Below are positions 1-5,490 of a stretch of DNA of 5,490 nt, one piece after another. Both the position numbers and the translations under genes were made by a program. Source of the DNA: Methanobrevibacter sp. UBA586 (GTDB taxonomy: Archaea > Methanobacteriota > Methanobacteria > Methanobacteriales > Methanobacteriaceae). Within the stretch, counting starts at the first letter, position 1, and each line of letters begins with the position of its first letter. The notes below the pieces were generated by a model, which saw only the letters and a program-made list of their open reading frames with translations, had not been told where the DNA came from and ran no database searches. The stretch spans positions 1,725-7,214 of the forward strand of contig DAII01000122.1 of assembly GCA_002496065.1 (NCBI GenBank), in the 5' to 3' direction.

Positions 1-1
1 T

Positions 2-433
2 AAAGTTCCAAAAACCTACACCTTAACCACTGATGAAAACGGTATTGCAGGATTAAACATTAACCTTATGATGGGTAAATGGAGCATGATTATCTCTATT
101 AACGATCCTATCTACGAACAAACCAGCGAAAAATATGTTTTAACTGCTGTAAGAAACGAAGCAAAAATCCTTGCTCCTTCCGTAACCATCACTAAAAAAG
201 GTCAATTATTCAAAGTAAAATTAGTTGATCAAGTAGGTCAAGCTCTTGCTAATCAAAAAGTAACAATCCACCTTGGTACTGCAAAATATGTAAGAACTAC
301 CGATGCAAATGGAATTGCGACTTTACCAATTAATTTAGCAAACAACAGACTTTACAACATATTCTTATCCTTTGCTGGTACTACATTATACACTCCATGT
401 ACTGGAGGAAGTCAAATTACAACTAAATACTAA
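2..433 (+). CDS. Adhesin-like surface protein, C-terminal end only (Ig-like repeats)
   Basis: This is the 3' end of a gene that enters from the left edge: the frame is open from position 2, so the ATG codons at 68 and 71 are internal, not starts. The visible 143 residues cover the end of one Ig-like domain (turn motif TTDENGIAGLNINL) and one complete domain (from about visible residue 55, with KVKLVDQVGQALANQKVTI, then TTDANGIATLPINL). This strand-turn-strand pattern is the same as in the Ig domains of the 1319-5461 gene, so the two are very likely paralogues. Such domains act as stalks in extracellular adhesin-like proteins of Methanobacteriales. The protein stops at ITTKY directly after the last Ig strand, with no transmembrane helix or wall-binding repeat visible, so any anchor must lie upstream or be absent. 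Function as an adhesin is inferred from architecture only. A terminator follows immediately. Confidence 0.
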   Translation, partial: KVPKTYTLTTDENGIAGLNINLMMGKWSMIISINDPIYEQTSEKYVLTAVRNEAKILAPSVTITKKGQLFKVKLVDQVGQALANQKVTIHLGTAKYVRTTDANGIATLPINLANNRLYNIFLSFAGTTLYTPCTGGSQITTKY

Positions 434-460
434 TAATACTCACCTAGAGTATTATTTTTT
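432..460 (+). terminator. Hairpin plus oligo-T terminator of the upstream adhesin-like gene
   Basis: A perfect 9-bp inverted repeat, AATAATACT (432-440) and AGTATTATT (448-456), encloses a 7-nt loop and runs into a T tract (455-460); a second run of seven T follows at 462-468. It overlaps the stop codon at 431-433. Archaeal termination depends mainly on the oligo-T tract, so the hairpin may be secondary. Confidence 0.
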
Positions 461-478
461 ATTTTTTTAAAAAAATAA
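459..478. other. 20-bp A/T palindrome between convergent genes
   Basis: A perfect palindrome with the core ATTTTTTTAAAAAAAT (461-476), extended by two bases on each side. It presents a T7 tract to transcription from either direction, so it can serve as a shared backup terminator for the two genes that converge here. A second short inverted repeat overlaps it: AAAAATA at 471-477 and TATTTTT at 481-487. Confidence 0.
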
Positions 479-502
479 GCTATTTTTACAAAATTAAACA
501 AT

Positions 503-532
503 AAAAAAAAGAGAGAAGTTTAAGAAAACTTC
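503..532 (-). terminator. Hairpin plus oligo-T terminator of the methyltransferase gene
   Basis: On the minus strand, just past the stop codon at 535-537, a perfect 7-bp stem (GAAGTTT / AAACTTC; plus-strand arms 515-521 and 526-532) closes a 4-nt loop, followed by TCTC and eight T (complement of 503-510). This looks like a classical hairpin plus U-tract end. Confidence 0.
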
Positions 533-534
533 AA

Positions 535-1149
535 TTAACTGTTTTCAAAGACTATTAAATAATGGGATTTTCCCTCAGAAATATCTTCACCAATTTCTTC
601 ATTCAAGTAAGTCATTACAAGACCCTGCTTTTCGAATTCCTCTTTAAATTCATCAGGAGAACTTCTAATTGCATATGGAGGTCCATGTTTTACATCCTGT
701 TTTTTATAATCCATAATAGCTATTCTTCCACCATCGTCTTTAATGACCCTGCTCAATTCAGCAATGGCTGCAGGCATTTTTCTGCTTGCCTTGAATCCGT
801 GGAAAACATTAACCATTAAAATTACATCTAAAACATCATCATCTAAATCAATTTTATCTGCAATGTCAGACACAATAGGGATTAAATTTTCTACATCGTT
901 CTCTTCCTTGTATTTTTTCATATCTTCAACTGATGGTTCGAATACGTCCAATGCGTAGACATTTCCATTATCAATGTATTCAAGTGCTTTAATAGCCACA
1001 TGACCATCACCACAACCAGCATCCATAAAGTTTTCTTCACCAGTTAAATTGAGTTCATCCAATATTTCTACTACATCAAGAAAATCTTCACTTGATCTAC
1101 CTTGAATTCTGTGACCATTTGCCGTCAACATTCCAGTTTTGTTTTTCAT
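535..1149 (-). CDS. Class I SAM-dependent methyltransferase, substrate unknown
   Basis: A 204-residue cytosolic protein with the Rossmann-fold methyltransferase core. Motif I is FMDAGCGDGH (residues 41-50), with the glycine-rich SAM loop D43-A-G-C-G-D-G49. The acidic residue at the end of strand beta2, expected to bind the SAM ribose, is D68 in VYALDVFE. D95 in VSDIAD fits motif II, and VLDVILMVNVFHGF (106-119) is the beta4 region. A conserved-looking LSRVIKDDGGRIAIMDY (132-148) is the strand beta5 segment. The later HGPPYAIRSSPDEF (155-168) resembles the GPP..R.SPEE stretch of small UbiE-like archaeal methyltransferases (Methyltransf_11/25/31 type), from memory of the family. There is no signal peptide or membrane segment. 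The start is firm: an in-frame TGA (1162-1164) lies just upstream; Met7 is a less likely alternative. A weak ribosome site, GAGAGTG (1157-1163), precedes it. The methylated substrate cannot be read from sequence. It is convergent with the upstream adhesin gene and divergent from the next one, so it forms its own transcription unit. Confidence 0.
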   Translation of the reverse strand: MKNKTGMLTANGHRIQGRSSEDFLDVVEILDELNLTGEENFMDAGCGDGHVAIKALEYIDNGNVYALDVFEPSVEDMKKYKEENDVENLIPIVSDIADKIDLDDDVLDVILMVNVFHGFKASRKMPAAIAELSRVIKDDGGRIAIMDYKKQDVKHGPPYAIRSSPDEFKEEFEKQGLVMTYLNEEIGEDISEGKSHYLIVFENS

Positions 1150-1156
1150 AAATTTA

Positions 1157-1163
1157 CACTCTC
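1157..1163 (-). promoter_or_regulatory. Weak ribosome binding site of the methyltransferase
   Basis: The minus strand reads GAGAGTG, a one-mismatch-like relative of GAGGTG, ending 7 nt before the ATG at 1149-1147. It supports that ATG as the start rather than Met7. Confidence 0.
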
Positions 1164-1197
1164 AAGTTATTCTTTATTAATAATCTTTAATGCATTG

Positions 1198-1207
1198 ATA
1201 TATAATT
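1198..1207 (-). promoter_or_regulatory. TATA box of the methyltransferase gene
   Basis: The minus strand reads AATTATATAT, close to the archaeal TTTATATA consensus, preceded by an A-rich stretch (GAAAAT) that could serve as BRE. A start of transcription about 25 nt downstream (near 1175) would give a leader of roughly 25 nt that includes the ribosome site. Confidence 0.
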
Positions 1208-1250
1208 ATTTTCATAACTATCTGAAATATCTCCCATATGAGCCATTAGT

Positions 1251-1264
1251 AAAATAAATATAAA
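1251..1264 (+). promoter_or_regulatory. Alternative, weaker TATA-like box for the large adhesin-like gene
   Basis: AAAATAAATATAAA is A/T-rich and contains AATATAAA. It is a poorer match than the box at 1279, but a transcript from here would start near 1285-1290 and carry the whole ribosome binding site. Low confidence because the whole region is A/T-rich. Confidence 0.
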
Positions 1265-1278
1265 ATGAAATGCATAAA

Positions 1279-1287
1279 TTTATATAT
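1279..1287 (+). promoter_or_regulatory. TATA box of the large adhesin-like gene
   Basis: TTTATATAT is a consensus archaeal box A, preceded by ATGCATAAA that could act as BRE. At usual spacing transcription would start near 1305-1312, giving a very short leader that begins at or inside the ribosome binding site at 1307-1310. Confidence 0.
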
Positions 1288-1306
1288 CGAATTTTAATTA
1301 TATTTA

Positions 1307-1310
1307 GAGG
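1307..1310 (+). promoter_or_regulatory. Ribosome binding site of the large adhesin-like gene
   Basis: GAGG, within TTAGAGGAA, lies 8 nt before the ATG at 1319. With an in-frame TAA at 1295-1297 and no other start codon between, it fixes the start. Confidence 0.
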
Positions 1311-1318
1311 AAATAAAA

Positions 1319-4300
1319 ATGATAAATAAAAAGTCTATTTTAATATTAGCTTGTGTTTTCATCATGATTATATTTTCTAGCTCTGTTATAGCCAGTGAAG
1401 ACATAAATACTGGTGATAATTCTGATATTTCGCTAAATAATCAAAATAAATCATATTTAAGCATAAGTCATAGTTATGTTGTAGATGGATCATCCACTAA
1501 CCAAATGAATAATCCTACAATTCAAAATGCAATTAATAAAGCAAGTAGTGGAGACACTATTGAAATCACCGGAACAAGTTATGAACATTGTCATTTCGTG
1601 GTTAATAAAAACCTAACAATAATAAGCAATGTTGGAACAACTATGACCACCTGTCCTTCAAATACAGATGGTTCAAACGGCATTGGAATATTCTATATAT
1701 CACCTGAAGCTTCTGGAACCGTACTGTCAGGTTTTACATTCATCAATGACAAATCCAAATCTGGCTCCATTGATACATATGCAATATACATAAATGGGGC
1801 AAGTAACGTGAAAGTAATTAACTGTACCATTGAAAAGGTAAGTGAAGGCCCTGGAATCTATCTTAGTAATGCCGAAAATACTGAAATTAGAGATTCCACA
1901 ATTAAAGAATCACAAAAGGGAATTTACTTAGAAAACTGTAATAACATCAATATTAAAAACAACTCAATCAATTCCAATAATGTTGCTGGAGTGTATGTGG
2001 GAGCCAATTGTGAAAACATCAATATGGCATTCAACAACATCTATTCAAACAACTACTATGGAATCTATCTTGGAAGTGCCAACAACACCCTAATCTATTC
2101 CAACAAAATCTACTACAATAGAGATAACCCAATAGCTCAAAGAGCAGAGAAGGGAACTGGAATATATGTTGATACCACTGCAAGTAACCTACAGATAAAA
2201 GGAAACCTGATTCAGCAAAACGGAAGATACGGAATCTATGACAGTCCAAAATTTACAAACATGGCAAACCAGTATGTTCAAATTGTAGATGGGAACTTCT
2301 TTATTCAACATGACGAAAGGGGAATATACCATGCAGATGAAAACGGACAAACTACCATCGTTTATGTTTGGAGCAATTATTATTCCAATGAACTGTTTTG
2401 TGGTGGAACATCATACGCCCCTGACATCCTTGTCGGTGCAGAACATCCTAGAGACCTTATAATGAGTGAAATTACTGAAATTGAAAAGGGAGTCTATTCC
2501 GTTTCATTTATTAGAAAAGATACAGGAGAAGTTGCAAGTTCATTAAATTCAATAGAAATCACCTTTTTCTTAAATAAAAATGATACTCTTCCATTTCCAA
2601 GTAGCGGAGATATCTATAGAATTTGTCCAGTAGTTAACGGTACTGCAATTGCTGATTTCAGAGATGCTATCTTCTTGGAAACAGACAATGCAATAACTGC
2701 AGTTGGACCAGGAATTGGAATCATTACATACTCCAATTCAGGATCAAGACCAAGTCAAAAGCTATTAGTTGGTGACAGCAACATTCCACAAAGTGTCTTC
2801 AACACCACAATATCCGGAAATAGTTTAAACAAATATTATGGAAATGCTGATAAGTATGAAGTTACATTAATGGCTAACGGTGAACCTTTGGCCAATAAAA
2901 ACGTCAATATCAAAATCAATAAAAAAACCTATAAGGCCACAACCAATTCTCAGGGAATCGCCCAAATAGACATTGATTTGGCAAGCAACACCTATGGCGT
3001 TGAATTAATCTTTGATGGTGATGGGAATTATCAGCCAAGTAGCAATACCGATTCAATTACCATAAAACCGACCATTACTGGAAATGATGTTGTAAAATAC
3101 CACCTCAATGGAACTCACTATACTGTACAAATATTTGACAGTGCCGGAAATGTTGCTTCAAATACTGCCGTAAGTTTTAGCATTGTTGGAGCAAGCTACA
3201 TTTTAAAAACTGATTCTAACGGAATAGCAACACTCCCAATAAACCTTAAACCTGGAGATTATGCAATAACCGCATACAACACTATCACTTATGAAAGCTG
3301 TAAAAACACAATTAAAGTACTTCCATTGACCGTAACATTATCTGCATCCCCAATTACAATGAATTACAAGGATGGAACCCAATATTCTGTTAAAGTTTCT
3401 GACAGTAAAGGAAATCCTATAACCGGACAAAAAGTAAGCCTATACATCAATGGTAAAAGCTTCAACAACCTAAAATACGACAGAACAACAAACAACAACG
3501 GAATAGCAACACTCCCAATAAACTTAAATCCAGGAGAATACACAATAACCGCTGTTTATGGTAATGAGAAAATAACTAATGGGATTACAGTATTAACTCC
3601 AGTAAGGGACCCTATTGAATCAAAAGACATTAAGATGGTTGAAAATGATAGAATTCCATTTACCGTGAAACTTCTTGATGAAAATAAAAATCCAATAGCT
3701 AGCGAACCTGTTACCTTCAAGATAGTAGGTGCAACTTACACCAAAACTTCTGACGAAAATGGTGTTGCAAGTCTCCCTATAAATTTAGCTGTAGGAAAAT
3801 ACAGCATTTCAACTAAATATAATAAATATACAGTATCTAATAATATTGAAGTTGTGAAAGCAACTTCCAAAATAGATACTCAAGTAATCGTCAACAATTT
3901 AAACGGCGATTCTGGAGAGGATTTAACTTACACAATTATCTTGAAAAACAATAACAACAAGCTTTTAAGTGGCCAAAATGTGGATGTTGAAATCGATGGA
4001 AAAAATTATACTCTAAAAACCAATGTTAACGGTGAAGTCAGACTACCCCTTAACCTAAAGACAGGAATATACAGTGCAACCGTGAAATACCACGGAAACA
4101 GTATATACAATCCATCAGATGCATCAAGCAAAATAACAATCAGTTCTGTAAAAGTAGTTAAAGAGACCAGCAATGACGAACTTCAAGCTATCATTGATGC
4201 CTGTGAAGATAATGCCATTCTTAAATTGACTGCAGATAATTATGAAAATGTTTCCATTATTGTCAACAAGCCAATAACATTAACAACAGATAGCTCAATT

Positions 4301-5461
4301 CTAAAAGGTGCAAAAAACAAAGATGTTATAAGTTTACTTGTAGATGGAGCCATCATTAATGGTTTTGAAATAATTGCTAATAATGGAAATGCAATTAATC
4401 TTAATGGAAATGATAACATAATATCAAACTGTGATATTAAAAGCACCTTCAATTTAGATTCAATTGACAATCATGATTCTGAAAAAGTTAAGATGGTGGG
4501 AAGTGGAATTGCAGTAAATTCCGGTGAAAACAACACTATAAAAGACAGCACCATTACAGCATTTGGAAATGGAATCTACCTTGAAAACGCAGACAATACA
4601 GTTATTCAAAACAACATCATAGCTAAAAATAATTATGGAATTGAATTTGGAGAAAATGTATCCAATACCCTTATTGAAAACAATGAAATTAATGAAAATA
4701 TCGGATTGATTACATTAGATGTTGTAGAAGGCCCATTGGGATATGGAATCAGCCTTAGGGAATCTGGAGTTAATGTCACTATCATTGGCAATGAAATAAA
4801 CAGCAACTATATGGGAATATTTGTAGATGCTCAAAACTGTACAGGCATCAAAATAGTTGGAAACTCTATTTCAGACAGCATCATTGAAGGGTTGACCTTT
4901 AATAGAAATTATACCTATGCTGAAGGAAGTCCTGCAGTAATTGTAGAAAATAATGCAATATACAATAATGCAAAGGGTCCAAGTATGATTATTCTTGGTG
5001 AAATTAGTGCAAATCCTGCAGGAATATATGGTCCTGGAGAATGGGACGACACTAAAAAATTATATTTAGGTGCGAACTGGTATGGAACCAACAAATACAC
5101 AACTTGGGGAAACATAACAGGCCCTGGAACAATTTGTCCCAGAATTTCAACTACACTAATTACATTTAATCTTAGCTGTACAGAACCTGGAAAATATAAC
5201 ATAAGTTTCTATAACAACGGAAGCTTGGCTACATCACTGCCTGATTTTAAAGTGTACTTTACATTAAACTTCTATACAGACAAACAAATAGAAACAATAG
5301 CCAGCGTACATGAAGGAGTAAGTACAATAGAGTTTCCGGCAGGTAATTATTATGAAACCAATAATATAATAGAAGCTTCATCAGGATCATTGTTTGATGG
5401 GGATAGACAGTATTCAGTAATTGATACTTACAATGTTCCAGATAATGAAATTAAAAAATAA
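1319..5461 (+). CDS. Large secreted adhesin-like protein: beta-helix, five Ig-like domains, beta-helix
   Basis: A complete 1380-residue extracellular protein. Residues 1-25 are a Sec signal peptide: MINKK, a hydrophobic core to residue 24, probable cleavage after VIA25. Residues about 62-350 form parallel beta-helix 1; the segment NNPTIQNAINKASSGDTIEI (64-83) is the usual entry of NosD-type/PbH1 helices, followed by coils marked G-I-Y-L. A capping region (about 351-480) begins at SNYYSN. Five Ig-like domains follow (about 493-583, 585-668, 669-759, 762-846, 853-942). Beta-helix 2 runs about 950-1252, entering with ELQAIIDACEDNAILKL, and ends in the NWYGTN motif (1253-1258) and a second cap (to about 1358). 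The last residues are DNEIKK, with no transmembrane helix or wall-binding repeat. At least 20 N-X-S/T sequons are present. The gene is monocistronic by appearance, with its own TATA box and terminator. An adhesin role or glycan-binding role is inferred from architecture; a polysaccharide-degrading helix is possible but no catalytic residues could be assigned. Confidence 0.
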   Translation: MINKKSILILACVFIMIIFSSSVIASEDINTGDNSDISLNNQNKSYLSISHSYVVDGSSTNQMNNPTIQNAINKASSGDTIEITGTSYEHCHFVVNKNLTIISNVGTTMTTCPSNTDGSNGIGIFYISPEASGTVLSGFTFINDKSKSGSIDTYAIYINGASNVKVINCTIEKVSEGPGIYLSNAENTEIRDSTIKESQKGIYLENCNNINIKNNSINSNNVAGVYVGANCENINMAFNNIYSNNYYGIYLGSANNTLIYSNKIYYNRDNPIAQRAEKGTGIYVDTTASNLQIKGNLIQQNGRYGIYDSPKFTNMANQYVQIVDGNFFIQHDERGIYHADENGQTTIVYVWSNYYSNELFCGGTSYAPDILVGAEHPRDLIMSEITEIEKGVYSVSFIRKDTGEVASSLNSIEITFFLNKNDTLPFPSSGDIYRICPVVNGTAIADFRDAIFLETDNAITAVGPGIGIITYSNSGSRPSQKLLVGDSNIPQSVFNTTISGNSLNKYYGNADKYEVTLMANGEPLANKNVNIKINKKTYKATTNSQGIAQIDIDLASNTYGVELIFDGDGNYQPSSNTDSITIKPTITGNDVVKYHLNGTHYTVQIFDSAGNVASNTAVSFSIVGASYILKTDSNGIATLPINLKPGDYAITAYNTITYESCKNTIKVLPLTVTLSASPITMNYKDGTQYSVKVSDSKGNPITGQKVSLYINGKSFNNLKYDRTTNNNGIATLPINLNPGEYTITAVYGNEKITNGITVLTPVRDPIESKDIKMVENDRIPFTVKLLDENKNPIASEPVTFKIVGATYTKTSDENGVASLPINLAVGKYSISTKYNKYTVSNNIEVVKATSKIDTQVIVNNLNGDSGEDLTYTIILKNNNNKLLSGQNVDVEIDGKNYTLKTNVNGEVRLPLNLKTGIYSATVKYHGNSIYNPSDASSKITISSVKVVKETSNDELQAIIDACEDNAILKLTADNYENVSIIVNKPITLTTDSSILKGAKNKDVISLLVDGAIINGFEIIANNGNAINLNGNDNIISNCDIKSTFNLDSIDNHDSEKVKMVGSGIAVNSGENNTIKDSTITAFGNGIYLENADNTVIQNNIIAKNNYGIEFGENVSNTLIENNEINENIGLITLDVVEGPLGYGISLRESGVNVTIIGNEINSNYMGIFVDAQNCTGIKIVGNSISDSIIEGLTFNRNYTYAEGSPAVIVENNAIYNNAKGPSMIILGEISANPAGIYGPGEWDDTKKLYLGANWYGTNKYTTWGNITGPGTICPRISTTLITFNLSCTEPGKYNISFYNNGSLATSLPDFKVYFTLNFYTDKQIETIASVHEGVSTIEFPAGNYYETNNIIEASSGSLFDGDRQYSVIDTYNVPDNEIKK
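1496..2368 (+). other. Beta-helix 1 domain of the large adhesin-like protein
   Basis: Codes for about residues 60-350. After the entry segment, coils of about 22-24 residues (two longer, 30 and 33) each carry G-[IV]-Y followed by an Asn-rich turn: AIYI (155), GIYL (179), GIYL (201), GVYV (224), GIYL (248), GIYV (281), GIYD (305), GIYH (335). This is the PbH1 pattern of right-handed parallel beta-helices, with Asn in the turns. Confidence 0.
3218..3244 (+). repeat. 27-bp direct repeat, copy 1 (Ig domain 2)
   Basis: Identical over 27 bases to 3497-3523; encodes NGIATLPIN in the turn of the second Ig domain. Similarity continues downstream (GGAGA, then CAATAACCGC) with scattered differences. 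The copies are 279 bp (93 codons) apart, in frame. Confidence 0.
3497..3523 (+). repeat. 27-bp direct repeat, copy 2 (Ig domain 3)
   Basis: Exact match to 3218-3244, encoding the same NGIATLPIN in the third Ig domain. Identity at synonymous positions suggests recent duplication or gene conversion between adjacent Ig units. Confidence 0.
4166..5092 (+). other. Beta-helix 2 domain of the large adhesin-like protein
   Basis: Codes for about residues 950-1258. Entry segment with IIVNKPITLTT (980-990), then coils at GIAV (1063), GIYL (1085), GIEF (1107), GISL (1143) and GIFV (1166), with Asn-rich turns such as NNTI, NTVIQNN and NTLIENN. It ends at NWYGTN, a variant of the NWWG-type motif that closes such helices in Methanobacteriales surface proteins (from memory). 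It is homologous in layout to helix 1 but with a different residue after G-I. Confidence 0.
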
Positions 5462-5483
5462 ATCCCCATATCTTATTTTTTTT
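5453..5483 (+). terminator. Terminator of the large adhesin-like gene
   Basis: An all-A/T 9-bp inverted repeat, AAAAAATAA (5453-5461, including the stop codon) and TTATTTTTT (5473-5481), with an 11-nt loop, ends in eight T (5476-5483). The oligo-T run alone would be a plausible archaeal terminator; the A/T stem is weak. Confidence 0.
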
Positions 5484-5490
5484 GGAAATT

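Larger units (their letters stand above)
2789..4153 (+). repeat. Five tandem Ig-like domain repeats
   Basis: Codes for about residues 491-945. Each unit has a strand with YxVxxxD.. ..NPI..., then a turn motif: TTNSQGIAQIDIDL, TDSNGIATLPINL, TTNNNGIATLPINL, TSDENGVASLPINL, TNVNGEVRLPLNL. The turn glycines fall at 546, 635, 728, 815 and 905, so units are 87-93 residues. Units 1 and 5 end with a GD..Y.PS-like loop (FDGDGNYQPSS, YHGNSIYNPSD), as in group 3 bacterial Ig-like domains; units 2-4 lack it. They probably form a rigid stalk or spacer between the two beta-helices. Confidence 0.

Noticed and set aside
68..433. A separate 121-residue gene starting at the ATG at 68
   Set aside because: The frame is open to the left edge and the upstream 22 codons continue the same Ig-like domain, so the ATG is internal.
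562..958. Plus-strand reading frames opposite the methyltransferase (562-819 and 743-958)
   Set aside because: They lie antisense to a gene with clear methyltransferase motifs, have no ribosome sites, and their translations look like no protein family.
1265..1297. Tiny reading frame of 10 codons (MKCINLYIEF) just upstream of the large gene
   Set aside because: It overlaps the best TATA box, has no ribosome binding site, and is expected by chance.
1496..2368. Labelling helix 1 as copper-binding NosD
   Set aside because: The match is to the general beta-helix repeat; no copper-site residues or nos gene neighbours are seen, and the protein is an Ig-containing surface protein.
3218..3523. Short direct repeats as a CRISPR array
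   Set aside because: Only two copies 279 bp apart, in frame and coding for homologous Ig turns; this is protein repeat structure.
2031..5202. Minus-strand reading frames inside the large gene (2031-2249, 4240-4470, 4915-5202)
   Set aside because: Antisense shadows of a well-supported coding region, without ribosome sites or recognisable domains.
5400..5490. Frameshift or premature stop ending the large adhesin-like gene
   Set aside because: An oligo-T terminator follows the stop at once and the cap domain seems complete, so a natural end is more likely.

Overview
The window looks like low-GC archaeal DNA from the order Methanobacteriales, most likely Methanobrevibacter; Methanosphaera is the main alternative. 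The evidence is two very large-type surface proteins of the 'adhesin-like protein' kind (Sec signal peptide, parallel beta-helix repeats, tandem bacterial-type Ig-like domains, Asn/Thr/Ile-rich composition), archaeal TATA boxes, and oligo-T transcription ends. The genus assignment is inference from protein style and base composition, not from a marker gene.

Layout: (1) positions 2-433, + strand, hold the last 143 residues of an adhesin-like protein whose start lies outside the window; it ends in Ig-like repeats. (2) 434-534 is a convergent intergenic region with one hairpin plus oligo-T terminator for each strand and an A/T palindrome between them. (3) 535-1149, - strand, encode a 204-residue class I SAM-dependent methyltransferase of unknown substrate. 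(4) 1150-1318 is a 169-bp divergent promoter region, with a TATA box for the methyltransferase on one side and one for the next gene on the other. (5) 1319-5461, + strand, encode a complete 1380-residue secreted adhesin-like protein. (6) 5462-5490 is a short tail with an oligo-T terminator.

The main protein has a symmetrical architecture: signal peptide, beta-helix 1 with a C-terminal cap, five tandem Ig-like domains, then beta-helix 2 with a second cap related to the first. It ends right after the cap, with no membrane anchor, sortase-type signal or recognisable cell-wall-binding repeat. The two adhesin-like genes share the same Ig family, including a near-identical NGIATLPINL turn, so they are probably paralogues from local expansion. 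The methyltransferase between them is transcribed separately and nothing in the sequence ties it to the adhesins. I see no RNA gene, CRISPR array, insertion sequence or riboswitch. I did not find a clearly new system; the most unusual points are the duplicated helix-cap ends, a tyrosine ladder in helix 1 that is absent in helix 2, and the missing anchor.
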